DNA of 64,000 nt from Microbacterium oxydans (GTDB taxonomy: Bacteria > Actinomycetota > Actinomycetes > Actinomycetales > Microbacteriaceae), in the NCBI RefSeq assembly GCF_900095745.1, contig NZ_FMIR01000017.1:186001-250000 (forward strand). Direction: 5' to 3'. The notes beneath the pieces are model-generated. The model saw only the letters and a list, made by a program, of their open reading frames with translations. It ran no database searches and was not told the DNA's origin. The translations under genes and the position numbers were made by a program. Below are positions 1-7,736 of this stretch, one piece after another (within the stretch, counting starts at the first letter, position 1; the number at the start of each line of letters is the position of its first letter).

Positions 1-568
1 GCCGTGCGATGAGCTCGGGCGTGTCGACGACCGGCCAGTTCTGGTAGACGCCGCTGGTGATGAAGTAGAAGGGCAGGATCAGCCACCCCAGGATCAGCAC
101 CGCCACCAGCCATCCCCACTGCAGACGACCCCATCGACGGTGCGTGCGCCACGGGAAGCTGATGGCGCGGTCGCGGTAGACGAACCGGGAGATGACGTAG
201 GGCACAGCGACCGCACCACCCAGCGCGAGCGTGAAACGCAGCATCGCGAGGTTGTCGAGTTCTGCGGCGAGCGGGATGATGCTGACGATCAGCAGACCGA
301 CGGCGATCAGGGAGAGGTCCCTGGTGAGCGAGGGCGGCCGATGCACGCCGATCACCCTCGCGGTCTCCCGCTGTGCGCCCATGCTCACGACCTGGTCCTC
401 AGCCGGCCGCCCGCGTTCGAGCAGCCAGGCGATCACGATCCCCAGCGCGAGCAGCGCCCAGCCCAACCACGGGATCTCCAGCACGAAGAACGCCGGGGCA
501 GCGGCACAGACGAGTAACGCCGGCACGAAGGCGAGGCGCAGCGTCGTCTCGCGCCGCACCTCGGTCAC
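1..568 (-). CDS. Multi-pass membrane protein, likely CPBP-family intramembrane protease (partial)
   Basis: The N-terminal 189 residues are visible; the gene runs off the left edge. It starts with GTG, which shares GTGA with the trmB stop, so it is translationally coupled to trmB. The visible part has about five hydrophobic segments separated by short basic loops, including one near residues 9-40 and a pair near 75-115. The segment around PFYFITSGVYQNWP resembles the actinobacterial CPBP (Abi) family as I recall it, but the EExxR and HxxxN catalytic motifs would lie beyond the edge. The reading as a membrane protein is firm; the protease call is an inference from remembered family sequence. 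Confidence 0.5.
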   Translation of the reverse strand, partial: MTEVRRETTLRLAFVPALLVCAAAPAFFVLEIPWLGWALLALGIVIAWLLERGRPAEDQVVSMGAQRETARVIGVHRPPSLTRDLSLIAVGLLIVSIIPLAAELDNLAMLRFTLALGGAVAVPYVISRFVYRDRAISFPWRTHRRWGRLQWGWLVAVLILGWLILPFYFITSGVYQNWPVVDTPELIAR

Positions 569-1290
569 GCGCGCGCCCTGCGCCGGTAGACCAGATCGCG
601 GATGTCGCGCCCCTTCGCGATGCCCTTGCGCTCGAACGCCGTCATCACCCGGCCATCGAAGCGCTCAGCCCACTCCCCGTCGAACGCGCGCTCGAACAGC
701 GGCTCGGCGTCGAGCACCTCGCGCATCTGCAGCGCGTAGTCCTCCCAGTCGGTCGCGAGACGCAGCAGGCCGCCGTCGTTCAGCGCCCTCGCCGCGGTGT
801 CACCGAAACCCGGCCGCACCAGGCGCCGCTTGGTGTGCTTCTTCTTGTGCCACGGATCGGGGAAGAAGATCCAGACCTCGCGGGCCGCAGCCTCGGGAAG
901 GTATGACGACAGCACCTCCGGCGCGTTCGCCTCGACGACCCGGACGTTGCGGGCGCCCTCCCTGTCCGCATCGAGCATCGTCCGCGCGAGGCCGGCGCGG
1001 AAGACTTCGACGGCGAGGAAGTCATCATCGGGGCGGGACGAGGCCGCCGCGACGATCGCGTGTCCCTGCCCGGAGCCGATCTCCACGTAGAGGTCGGCGG
1101 CACGGCCGTACTCGGTCGCGGGATCGAGGCGGGCCTCCGGGTGCACCGAGGTCCAGGCGACGTCGCGCGGGACGTCGAGCAGGTAGTGCGGGCCGAGCTC
1201 GGTGAAGGCGCGCTCCTGCGCCTCGGACATCCGGCCGCTGCGGCGTACGAACGACACCGGCTCGTCTCGGAAGGTACGGGGTTCGGGCAT
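565..1290 (-). CDS. trmB: tRNA (guanine-N7-)-methyltransferase
   Basis: The product makes m7G46 in the variable loop of tRNA with S-adenosylmethionine as donor, in the cytoplasm. The 241 residues show the SAM-binding EIGSGQGH motif, the family signature FFPDPWHKKKHTKRR, and the C-terminal TAFERKG segment. Length is normal for bacterial TrmB. No good Shine-Dalgarno precedes the ATG; instead TACCCT lies exactly six bases upstream, so a leaderless transcript is likely. The stop codon overlaps the start of the downstream membrane-protein gene. Confidence 0.95.
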   Translation of the reverse strand: MPEPRTFRDEPVSFVRRSGRMSEAQERAFTELGPHYLLDVPRDVAWTSVHPEARLDPATEYGRAADLYVEIGSGQGHAIVAAASSRPDDDFLAVEVFRAGLARTMLDADREGARNVRVVEANAPEVLSSYLPEAAAREVWIFFPDPWHKKKHTKRRLVRPGFGDTAARALNDGGLLRLATDWEDYALQMREVLDAEPLFERAFDGEWAERFDGRVMTAFERKGIAKGRDIRDLVYRRRARA

Positions 1291-1296
1291 GATTCC

Positions 1297-1302
1297 AGGG
1301 TA
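1297..1302 (-). promoter_or_regulatory. -10 element of trmB, leaderless type
   Basis: On the minus strand TACCCT is followed by six bases and then the trmB ATG. This spacing puts the transcription start at or next to the A of the start codon. No clear -35 box is visible. Confidence 0.55.
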
Positions 1303-1344
1303 GTCGTCGGCGCCCCGCGCTCCCTGCGTCCGCGGTGGCGGCGT

Positions 1345-2184
1345 TCAACCCGCCGGGGCCGTGACGAAGTCGATGAGCTCCTCCACACGGCCGAGCAGTG
1401 CGGGTTCCAGGTCCCGGTAGGTGGTCACCTTCGAGAGGATGTGCTGCCAGGCGCGAGCGATGTCGGCCTGTGTCTCATGGGGCCACCCGAAGGCCCGGCA
1501 GATCCCGACCTTCCACTCGATCCCGCGCGGGATCTCCGGCCACTTCGCGATGCCGAGGGCACGCGGGGTGACGCACTGCCAGACGTCGATGAAGGGGTGC
1601 CCGACGATGCGGAGGTGTCGGCCGTGCGGGCCGCGCGCGATAGCCTGCGCGATCCTGGTCTCCTTGGAACCCGGCACGAGGTGGTCCACCAGCACGCCGT
1701 ACCTGCGGGTGGCGCTGGGCGGCTCGGCGGTCAGCAGGTCGTCGAGCAGGTCGACTCCCTGCAGGAACTCGACGACCACACCCTCGACACGCAGATCGGC
1801 GCCCCAGACCTTCTCCACCAGCTCGGCATCGTGCCTGCCCTCGACGAGGATGCGGCTGGGCAGGGCGACGCGTGCGCGCTGATCCGCGACGACGAACGAT
1901 CCGGATGCGGTGCGCCGCGGACCCTGGTCCTTCGCCGCCGGCACGACGAGGCGCACCGGTGCGCCGTCTATGAGGAACCCGCCGCCGAGCGGGAACAGCC
2001 GTCGACGGCCGACGCGGTCCTCCAGCTCGACGTTGCCGCCCTGCACGCGGGTGACCGCGCCGCAGAAGCCGTCATCGGCGACCTCGACGACGAGATCCGC
2101 CTCCGCCGCGACCTGCGGCACCTTCTTCGCGCCGCGGTCGCGCCAGCCTGTCGCCAGCACATCCGAACCGTACATGTCGTCCAT
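1345..2184 (-). CDS. DUF3097 family protein
   Basis: A conserved actinobacterial protein of unknown function, 279 residues from the chosen ATG. That ATG (MDDMYGSDV) has GGAAGG just upstream; longer in-frame extensions have no ribosome-binding site and enter the promoter region of the next gene. Residues 112-121 (ILVEGRHDAE) resemble the glutamate motif of TOPRIM domains, and residues 162-175 (YGVLVDHLVPGSKE) follow at about the distance of the TOPRIM aspartate motif, though the second acidic residue is missing. No signal peptide or membrane segment is visible. The family call is from memory; the TOPRIM link is inference. Confidence 0.8.
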   Translation of the reverse strand: MDDMYGSDVLATGWRDRGAKKVPQVAAEADLVVEVADDGFCGAVTRVQGGNVELEDRVGRRRLFPLGGGFLIDGAPVRLVVPAAKDQGPRRTASGSFVVADQRARVALPSRILVEGRHDAELVEKVWGADLRVEGVVVEFLQGVDLLDDLLTAEPPSATRRYGVLVDHLVPGSKETRIAQAIARGPHGRHLRIVGHPFIDVWQCVTPRALGIAKWPEIPRGIEWKVGICRAFGWPHETQADIARAWQHILSKVTTYRDLEPALLGRVEELIDFVTAPAG

Positions 2185-2262
2185 GCCTTCCAGGGTATGT
2201 GCCTCCGCTGAGGGCGAACGGCGAACCCGCCGCTGGTGCTGTCGCGTGTCGGGCTCTGTGCA

Positions 2263-2268
2263 TAGACT
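2263..2268 (+). promoter_or_regulatory. -10 element of the TPM-domain gene
   Basis: TAGACT lies 38 bases before the ATG at 2307, giving a leader of about 30 nt that carries the GGAGGG ribosome-binding site. No convincing -35 box was seen. Confidence 0.4.
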
Positions 2269-2306
2269 CATGGCATGGGGCTCGGCTGCCGGTCGGAGGG
2301 AACACG

Positions 2307-4349
2307 ATGACGAAACGGTGGCTCACGCTGGCCGCACTCGCGCTGGCCGCCGTGGCAGGAGCGTTCACCGCGTCCGCCGCCTCCGCCACCGATCCGCTCA
2401 CCCTCGATTCCGGATACGTCACCGACCAGGCCGACGTTCTCAGCGCCGATGAAGAGGCCACGGTCGAGACCAGGCTCGAGGAGCTGACCGCCAACTCGAA
2501 CGCCGACCTGTTCGTGGTGCTCGTCGACGACTTCACCAATCCGAGCGACAACGTCAAATGGGCTGACACCGTCGCCGACAGCAACAACCTCGGCAGCGAG
2601 CAGTATCTCCTCGCGATCGCGGTGGACGGCCGCAGCTACTACATCTCGGCGGCGCCCGACGGGCCGGTGAGCTTCGACCAGCTCGACGCCATCGAAGACA
2701 AGATGGTCCCGCTCGCCGCCGACGGCGACTGGGTCGGGGCGATCACTCTCGCCGCCGACGAGATCCAGGGCGACGGGGGTGCCGGAGCGCTCCGTGTCAC
2801 GCTGATCGTGGTGGCCGTCATCGCCGCCGCTCTGCTCATCTGGCTCATCGTCGCGCTCGTCCGACGCGCGCGGCGCAAGGCCGAGATCCGCCGACGCGGC
2901 GCGATGCCGGAGACACCCGACCCCGCTGATCCGTTCTCCACCCTCACCGACGAGCAGGTCGAGACGCAGGCCGGGCTCGCACTCGTGCAGGCCGATGACG
3001 CCATCACCTCCAGCAAGGAGGAGCTCGGCTTCGCGGTCGCACAGTTCGGCGAGGGCGCGACCGAGGAGTTCACCCGCGTCGTCGACGCGGCGAAGGCCAA
3101 GATCGCTGAGGCCTTCGACCTCAAGCAGAAGCTCGACGACGAGATCGAGGACACGATCCACGACCGTCGGGCCTGGCACATCCGCATCATCCGGATCGCC
3201 GAAGAGATCGACGATGTGCTCGACGACAACACCGAGGCCTTCGACGCCCTTCGCAAACTCGAGCAGAATGCGCCGCAGGAACTCGAGAGGGTCCGCGGCG
3301 AACGCGCGGCACTGACCCCGATCCTCGCCGCCGCCGCACCGGCTCTGTCCGCGCTGTCGGCGACGTACGACCCGGCGGCCCTGAGCACGGTCGCCGACAA
3401 CCCCGCGCAGGCACAGGAGCGAGCCGACCTGGCCGACCGCTCGATCGAGGCGGCCGCCCAGGCGATCGCGGCCGGCCGATCCGGCGAAGCCGCCTTCGCG
3501 ATCCGCACCGCCGAACAGTCGGTCGCACAGGCCGCCCAGCTCGCCCAGGCGGTCTCGACCTTGGGCGCCGAGCTGGCCGCCATCGAGACACAGTCGCAGG
3601 CGCTGGTCACGGAACTGCAGGCCGACCTCGCCGCGGCACAGCAGCTGCCCGACACGACCGGTGCGATCGCGGCGGCCTCCTCCGCGACCGCGCAGCAGCT
3701 CCAGCTGGCGCAGGCCGACCTCGCCAGCACGAAGCGCAATCCGCAGCGGGTGCTCGAGGCGCTCAGCGCCGCGAACGCCCAGATCGATGCGGCAATCGCC
3801 CAGGGCCGAGAAGGCGTCGAGCGCTCGCGCCGCGTGCAGCAGATGCTCGAGCCGACCCTCGCACAGGCGAATTCCGAGATCCGTGCGGCACGCGAGTTCA
3901 TCGAGACCCGCCGCGGCACCGTCGGTTCGACCGCACGAACCCGGCTCGCCAACGCCGAGGCCAGTCTCACCCAGGCGTTGAACCTGCGCGCCACCGACCC
4001 CGAGGCGTCTCTGGCCGAGGCCAACCGCGCACTCGCCCTCGCCGGCCAGGCCACTTCTGCCGCGCAATCCGACGTCCAGGCGTACAACCCGCCCGGGTAC
4101 GACAGCGGCTGGGGCAGCCCGTTCGGCGGATCCAACTCCTCGTCCGGCGGCTCCGGAATCGGCGGGGACATCCTCGGCGGCATCATCGGCGGACTCCTCG
4201 CCGGCGGTGGCGGCGGGTCGTCCCGTCGAAGCAGCAGCAGCGGCTGGCGCTCCTCCGGGGGCGGCGGCTTCCGCAGCTCCGGTTTCGGCGGCGGGGGATC
4301 CCGCGGCGGTGGAGGCCGCAGCGGTCGATCCGGAGGTAGACGCTTCTGA
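2307..4349 (+). CDS. TPM-domain membrane protein with long coiled coil and Gly/Ser-rich tail
   Basis: The 680-residue product starts at an ATG preceded by GGAGGG. Residues 1-27 form a signal peptide ending in an ASA-type site. Residues 30-155 are a TPM domain (the TLP18.3/Psb32/MOLO-1 fold, also called TPM_phosphatase) that would lie outside the membrane; it begins with the typical YVTDQADVLS. One membrane helix spans about 162-186 and is followed by a basic stop-transfer stretch. The cytoplasmic part is a long Ala/Gln/Glu-rich coiled coil to about residue 590. It ends in a Gly-rich helix-forming patch and a Ser/Gly/Arg tail finishing in RRF. The pspA-like gene follows 58 bases later with no terminator, so the two are probably co-transcribed. 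Biochemical role unknown; an envelope-stress role is inferred from the PspA neighbour. Confidence 0.85.
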   Translation: MTKRWLTLAALALAAVAGAFTASAASATDPLTLDSGYVTDQADVLSADEEATVETRLEELTANSNADLFVVLVDDFTNPSDNVKWADTVADSNNLGSEQYLLAIAVDGRSYYISAAPDGPVSFDQLDAIEDKMVPLAADGDWVGAITLAADEIQGDGGAGALRVTLIVVAVIAAALLIWLIVALVRRARRKAEIRRRGAMPETPDPADPFSTLTDEQVETQAGLALVQADDAITSSKEELGFAVAQFGEGATEEFTRVVDAAKAKIAEAFDLKQKLDDEIEDTIHDRRAWHIRIIRIAEEIDDVLDDNTEAFDALRKLEQNAPQELERVRGERAALTPILAAAAPALSALSATYDPAALSTVADNPAQAQERADLADRSIEAAAQAIAAGRSGEAAFAIRTAEQSVAQAAQLAQAVSTLGAELAAIETQSQALVTELQADLAAAQQLPDTTGAIAAASSATAQQLQLAQADLASTKRNPQRVLEALSAANAQIDAAIAQGREGVERSRRVQQMLEPTLAQANSEIRAAREFIETRRGTVGSTARTRLANAEASLTQALNLRATDPEASLAEANRALALAGQATSAAQSDVQAYNPPGYDSGWGSPFGGSNSSSGGSGIGGDILGGIIGGLLAGGGGGSSRRSSSSGWRSSGGGGFRSSGFGGGGSRGGGGRSGRSGGRRF

Positions 4350-4407
4350 TCCGCCACACAGACATTTACGCCAAGCTCTCGAAGACGCCCTCTGAAAGGA
4401 ACCACGC

Positions 4408-5151
4408 ATGACCAAGCAGTCCATCTTCGGACGTATCTCGACCCTCGTCCGCGCGAACATCAACTCCCTCCTGGACTCCGCGGAAGACCCGCAGAAGATG
4501 ATCGACCAGCTCGTTCGCGACTACACGAACAGCATCGCCGACGCCGAGTCCGCGATCGCCGAGACCATCGGCAACCTGCGACTCCTCGAGCGTGACCACG
4601 AGGAAGACGTCCAGGCTGCGACCGAGTGGGGCAACAAGGCCCTCGCCGCCAGCCGCAAGGCCGACGAGATGCGCAACAGCGGCGATGCCACGGACGCCGA
4701 CAAGTTCGACAACCTCGCCAAGATCGCCCTGCAGCGCCAGATCAGTGCCGAGCGCGAGGCCACCGGCGCCGAGCCTCAGATCGCCGCCCAGACCGAGATC
4801 GTCGACAAGCTCAAGAGCGGCCTCAACGGCATGAAGGACAAGCTCGTCGAGCTCAAGAACAAGCGCAGCGAGCTTCTCGCGCGCGCCAAGGTCGCGGAGG
4901 CGCAGACCAAGGTGCAGGACGCTGTCGGCTCGATCAACGTGCTCGACCCCACCAGCGAGCTGGGCCGGTTCGAAGACAAGGTCCGCCGCCAGGAGGCCAT
5001 CGCTCAGGGCAAGATCGAGCTCGCGGCGTCGAGCCTCGACGCACAGTTCGAGAGCCTGGAAGACCTCGGCGAACTGACCGAGGTCGAGGCTCGTCTCGCC
5101 GAGCTCAAGGCCGGCGGCAGCGCTCCCCGTCAGGCCATCGAAGGCAACTGA
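4408..5151 (+). CDS. PspA/IM30 family protein
   Basis: A 247-residue soluble, almost wholly helical protein of the phage-shock/IM30/Vipp1 family, which binds the inner face of stressed membranes and polymerises like ESCRT-III. The N-terminus (MTKQSIFGRISTLVRANINS) is an amphipathic helix as in other family members, followed by the conserved DPQKMIDQLVRDY. Coiled coil continues to near residue 230. GAAAGGA stands before the ATG. No PspBC, ClgR or PspF gene lies nearby; the partner here is the TPM protein just upstream. Confidence 0.9.
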   Translation: MTKQSIFGRISTLVRANINSLLDSAEDPQKMIDQLVRDYTNSIADAESAIAETIGNLRLLERDHEEDVQAATEWGNKALAASRKADEMRNSGDATDADKFDNLAKIALQRQISAEREATGAEPQIAAQTEIVDKLKSGLNGMKDKLVELKNKRSELLARAKVAEAQTKVQDAVGSINVLDPTSELGRFEDKVRRQEAIAQGKIELAASSLDAQFESLEDLGELTEVEARLAELKAGGSAPRQAIEGN

Positions 5152-5160
5152 CACCACCAG

Positions 5161-5193
5161 CGGATGTCCCGGGCCACGCGTCCGGGACATCCG
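5161..5193 (+). terminator. Rho-independent terminator after the TPM-PspA unit
   Basis: CGGATGTCCCGG and CCGGGACATCCG form a perfect 12-bp stem with a 9-base loop, followed by a short T-rich run (CTCTTCTT). It separates the PspA-like gene from the arginase-like gene. Confidence 0.8.
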
Positions 5194-5216
5194 CGCTCTT
5201 CTTCTCGGAGGCACCC

Positions 5217-6020
5217 ATGGTGCGATTCCTCGTCATCCCGCAGTGGCAGGGCTCGCCCGCACCGCGCGCGATGCTCCTCGTCGACGGTGCTGCCGCCATC
5301 GCGGGAGACCTTCCCCGGGCTGCGACGACCGTGCTGGAAGTGCCGGTCGAGGCGGGGGAATCCCTCGGCACCGGGGTCCGCCGCCTGAGCGCGCTGCTGC
5401 GCACACGCGAACTCACCCACGGGCACATCGACGCGGACACTGTCGTGATCGGCGGCGACTGCAGCATCACCGTCGCCGCGATAGATGCGCTCCCGGGCGG
5501 TACCGACGATCTCGCCGTCGTGTGGTGCGACGCCCACGCCGACCTCCACACGCCCGAGACCTCTCCTTCCGGAGCCTTCTCCGGAATGGCGTTGCGCGCC
5601 CTGCTCGGCGAGGGCGAGGAGCAGCTCGTCCTCTCCCCCGCGATCCGCGCCGACCGGGTGGTCACCGTGGGCGTGCGCAATCTCGACGACGCAGAGGCCG
5701 CCCCTCTTGGGGCCCTGACGAACCTCTCCGTCGATGACCTCGAACGACCCGATGCGCTGCTCGACGCGGTCCGAGCGACCGGGGCGTCGCGAGTCTGGGT
5801 CCACATCGACGTGGATGTGCTCGATCCCTCCGACTTCGCCGGCGTCTCCTCCTCCGTGCCGTTCGGGCTCTCCCCCGCGGCTCTGAGCACCGCCATCCGC
5901 GCGCTGCGCACCGAGATCCCGCTGGCCGGCGCGACGATCGCCGGCTTCGCGCCCCGAACGCCGGCCGATGCGGTCGACGACCTCGGAGCGCTGCTCCGGT
6001 TGGTCGGAGCCGTGGCATGA
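5217..6020 (+). CDS. Arginase/agmatinase-fold family protein
   Basis: A 267-residue member of the ureohydrolase fold, which normally hydrolyses arginine-like substrates with two Mn ions. The metal motifs are DAHAD at 105-109 and HIDVDVLD at 196-203. The first motif, usually GGDH, is GGDC at 79-82, so one Mn ligand is replaced by Cys. The substrate is not deducible, and no arginine or polyamine genes are adjacent. GGAG lies six bases before the ATG. The stop overlaps the next start by ATGA, so the two genes are coupled. Confidence 0.75.
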   Translation: MVRFLVIPQWQGSPAPRAMLLVDGAAAIAGDLPRAATTVLEVPVEAGESLGTGVRRLSALLRTRELTHGHIDADTVVIGGDCSITVAAIDALPGGTDDLAVVWCDAHADLHTPETSPSGAFSGMALRALLGEGEEQLVLSPAIRADRVVTVGVRNLDDAEAAPLGALTNLSVDDLERPDALLDAVRATGASRVWVHIDVDVLDPSDFAGVSSSVPFGLSPAALSTAIRALRTEIPLAGATIAGFAPRTPADAVDDLGALLRLVGAVA

Positions 6021-6460
6021 GCACGGCGGCGGACTGGCGTCCTGCTGCCGAAGCCGCGCTCGCCCGGGGTCGACGCTTCGACCGCCGGATCCCCGCGCTC
6101 CTGCTGCGATCGCCGATCAGTCGCCTCGGCTATGTCTGGGGCACGGCTGTCGGGTGGCTCTGGGGATCGCTCTGGAGCACCGGCCCCGTCGAGCGACGGG
6201 CCGGGCTGTGGATCTTCCGGGGCATGCCGAGCTGGACCTTCAACCGTGGTGGCGTATGCATCGGCGGGTGCTTCCTCACCGGTGACGCCCGTCCGAGCGA
6301 TGCCGTCCTGCGCCACGAGGCCGTGCACAAGGCGCAGTGGCTCCGCTACGGCTTCCTGATGCCGGTGCTCTATCTGTTCGCCGGCCGGGATCCGCTGCGC
6401 AACCGCTTCGAGATCGAGGCGGGGCTGGAAGACGGCAACTACGTGCGCCGGTCGCGCTGA
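6017..6460 (+). CDS. Small HExxH protein of unknown function
   Basis: A 147-residue protein coupled by a 4-base overlap to the arginase-like gene. It has a weakly hydrophobic, Trp- and Gly-rich stretch at 36-54 and the motif HEAVH at 100-104. FEIEAG at 131-136 could supply a third acidic ligand, as in gluzincin peptidases. I recall similar actinobacterial proteins carrying a misleading 'Fe-S oxidoreductase' label; no Cys cluster is present here. A metalloprotease-like metal site is plausible but unproven. Confidence 0.7.
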   Translation: MSTAADWRPAAEAALARGRRFDRRIPALLLRSPISRLGYVWGTAVGWLWGSLWSTGPVERRAGLWIFRGMPSWTFNRGGVCIGGCFLTGDARPSDAVLRHEAVHKAQWLRYGFLMPVLYLFAGRDPLRNRFEIEAGLEDGNYVRRSR

Positions 6461-6476
6461 CGCCCCGCTCGCGTGG

Positions 6477-6947
6477 TCAGCGGTCGGAGGGCAGCAGGCC
6501 GAAGCGCTCGGGGGTGTGGATGAGTGCGGGCGAGACCTGCAGCGCGCTCGTCAGGTGCTCGACGATGTCGGCGGTGCCCAGGTAGCCACCGAGCAGCGTG
6601 ACGCGCGTCTCGATCTCGTCGTCGCACATCATCTCGTCGGCCCACGCGCAGGTCGCGCGTGCCAGGGCCTGACCGGGGGCGCAGGCGCGGCCACTGCCGG
6701 GAGCACCGGAACGCTGCTCACGCGCGAGCCACGTGACGGTCATCCGCCCCGGAGCTTCGATCACGCCGATGTCGGCGACCGAGGGCACCTCGATGAAGAT
6801 CCGGCCGGACGCGCACAGCGGCAGCGTCGTCAGGAAGACCTCGAGCTCGGTGAGGGACTGTTCGTCGGCCGTCACCAGGTGGTGCGCGCGCTGACGTGCT
6901 GCGCGGCGTGCTGCGCGCGTGCTGCGAGTCTCGAGCGAGGTGTTCAT
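6477..6947 (-). CDS. SIP-domain (siderophore-interacting) protein, C-terminal-type domain only
   Basis: The 156 residues match the NAD(P)H-binding half of siderophore-interacting ferric reductases (HHLVTADEQSL, LPLCASGRIFIEVP, GRACAPGQAL, HTPERFGLLP). The FAD-binding N-terminal half is absent. The start at MNTSLETRS has GAAGG upstream. The promoter carries an IdeR/DtxR-type iron box, so the gene is expected to be off when iron is plentiful and to help iron release or siderophore use. It converges on the HExxH gene, 16 bases away. Confidence 0.75.
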   Translation of the reverse strand: MNTSLETRSTRAARRAARQRAHHLVTADEQSLTELEVFLTTLPLCASGRIFIEVPSVADIGVIEAPGRMTVTWLAREQRSGAPGSGRACAPGQALARATCAWADEMMCDDEIETRVTLLGGYLGTADIVEHLTSALQVSPALIHTPERFGLLPSDR

Positions 6948-6956
6948 GATGCCTTC

Positions 6957-6962
6957 ATCGTA
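6957..6962 (-). promoter_or_regulatory. -10 element of the SIP-domain gene
   Basis: TACGAT on the minus strand lies nine bases before the ATG at 6947. The iron box sits just upstream, over the expected -35 region. Confidence 0.5.
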
Positions 6963-6970
6963 CACCAAGT

Positions 6971-6989
6971 GAAGGCTTGCCTAACCTTG
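6971..6989 (-). promoter_or_regulatory. IdeR/DtxR-type iron box
   Basis: On the plus strand the 19-mer GAAGGCTTGCCTAACCTTG matches the textbook consensus TTAGGTTAGCCTAACCTAA at 13 of 19 positions, including the core GCCTAACCT. Its position over the -35 region of the SIP-domain gene fits iron-dependent repression. Confidence 0.6.
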
Positions 6990-7022
6990 CCTCCGCCGGG
7001 AAGAGCGCGGTCCCGTTGTGCG

Positions 7023-7736
7023 CTACTCGGCCGGCTCGACAAGCGCAGCGGTCAACGCGGCGAGCTCCGCCTCGGTCATCCCGTTTGCCCGCAGGTAGCC
7101 CGCGGCGGAACCCCAGCGCTCATCGACCTGCTCCAGCAGACTCCGCATCACCGTAGCGGGCGACTGCGTCGCGAGGGCCACCGCATGCACCGCTTCGGGG
7201 TGCTCGGCGCGGAGGTACGCGGCGATGCGCTGCGAGCGCTCCGCCGGCAGCTGCGACTCCGTGAGCGCGTAGTCGGCGATCACGGCCTCACGATCGGCGC
7301 CGACGGCGGAGAGGGCAAGGGCCACCGTGACCCCTGTGCGGTCCTTGCCGACAGTGCAGTGCACCAGGGTGGGCGCCCCTGCTGCGATGATGCGGATGGC
7401 CTCGACCAGGCGCTCCCCACTCTCCTCCAGCAGATGCAGGTAGAGATCGTCGAGGCTCGTGTCGGCTTCGAAGAACGACCGGACCGAACCCAGGAACAGC
7501 GGGAGGTGCGTGGTGTCCGGTCCCTCGATCTCGGTGGGCTCCGCCGCCACCTCTTCGCCGTCGCGGAGGTCGACGATGTGCTGCACCTTCGCACGGAGCA
7601 CGGCCGCTCCGTTCGTCGTGGCGCCCGAAAGCTGACCCGACCGCAGCAGCACGCCCGCCCGGATGCGGCCGCCAGGCGTCGGGATGCCGCCGACGTCGCG
7701 GACGTTGGTGACGCCGTCGACGTCGAGGATCGTCAT
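7023..7736 (-). CDS. Tyrosine/phosphoinositide-type protein phosphatase
   Basis: A 237-residue phosphatase of the Y_phosphatase3 (LipA/PtpB-like) group. The P-loop is H126-C127-T-V-G-K-D-R-T-G135, with Cys127 as nucleophile and Arg133 holding the phosphate; the Lys-Asp inside the loop is typical of the lipid/tyrosine phosphatases of this branch. The N-terminus NVRDVGG and the VDLRDGEE segment are also typical. The start codon overlaps the stop of the AhpD-like gene upstream (ATGA), so it is the second gene of a two-gene operon. The substrate is unknown. Confidence 0.85.
   Translation of the reverse strand: MTILDVDGVTNVRDVGGIPTPGGRIRAGVLLRSGQLSGATTNGAAVLRAKVQHIVDLRDGEEVAAEPTEIEGPDTTHLPLFLGSVRSFFEADTSLDDLYLHLLEESGERLVEAIRIIAAGAPTLVHCTVGKDRTGVTVALALSAVGADREAVIADYALTESQLPAERSQRIAAYLRAEHPEAVHAVALATQSPATVMRSLLEQVDERWGSAAGYLRANGMTEAELAALTAALVEPAE

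Noticed and set aside
3640-4350. Repetitive Gly/Ser codons at the end of the TPM gene as a tandem-repeat or mobile element
   Set aside because: The repeats are low-complexity protein sequence in frame, not a DNA repeat with defined units or target duplications.
2268-4463. A 731-codon minus-strand frame opposite the TPM gene
   Set aside because: It is the complement of the Ala/Gln-rich coiled-coil codons; no family features.
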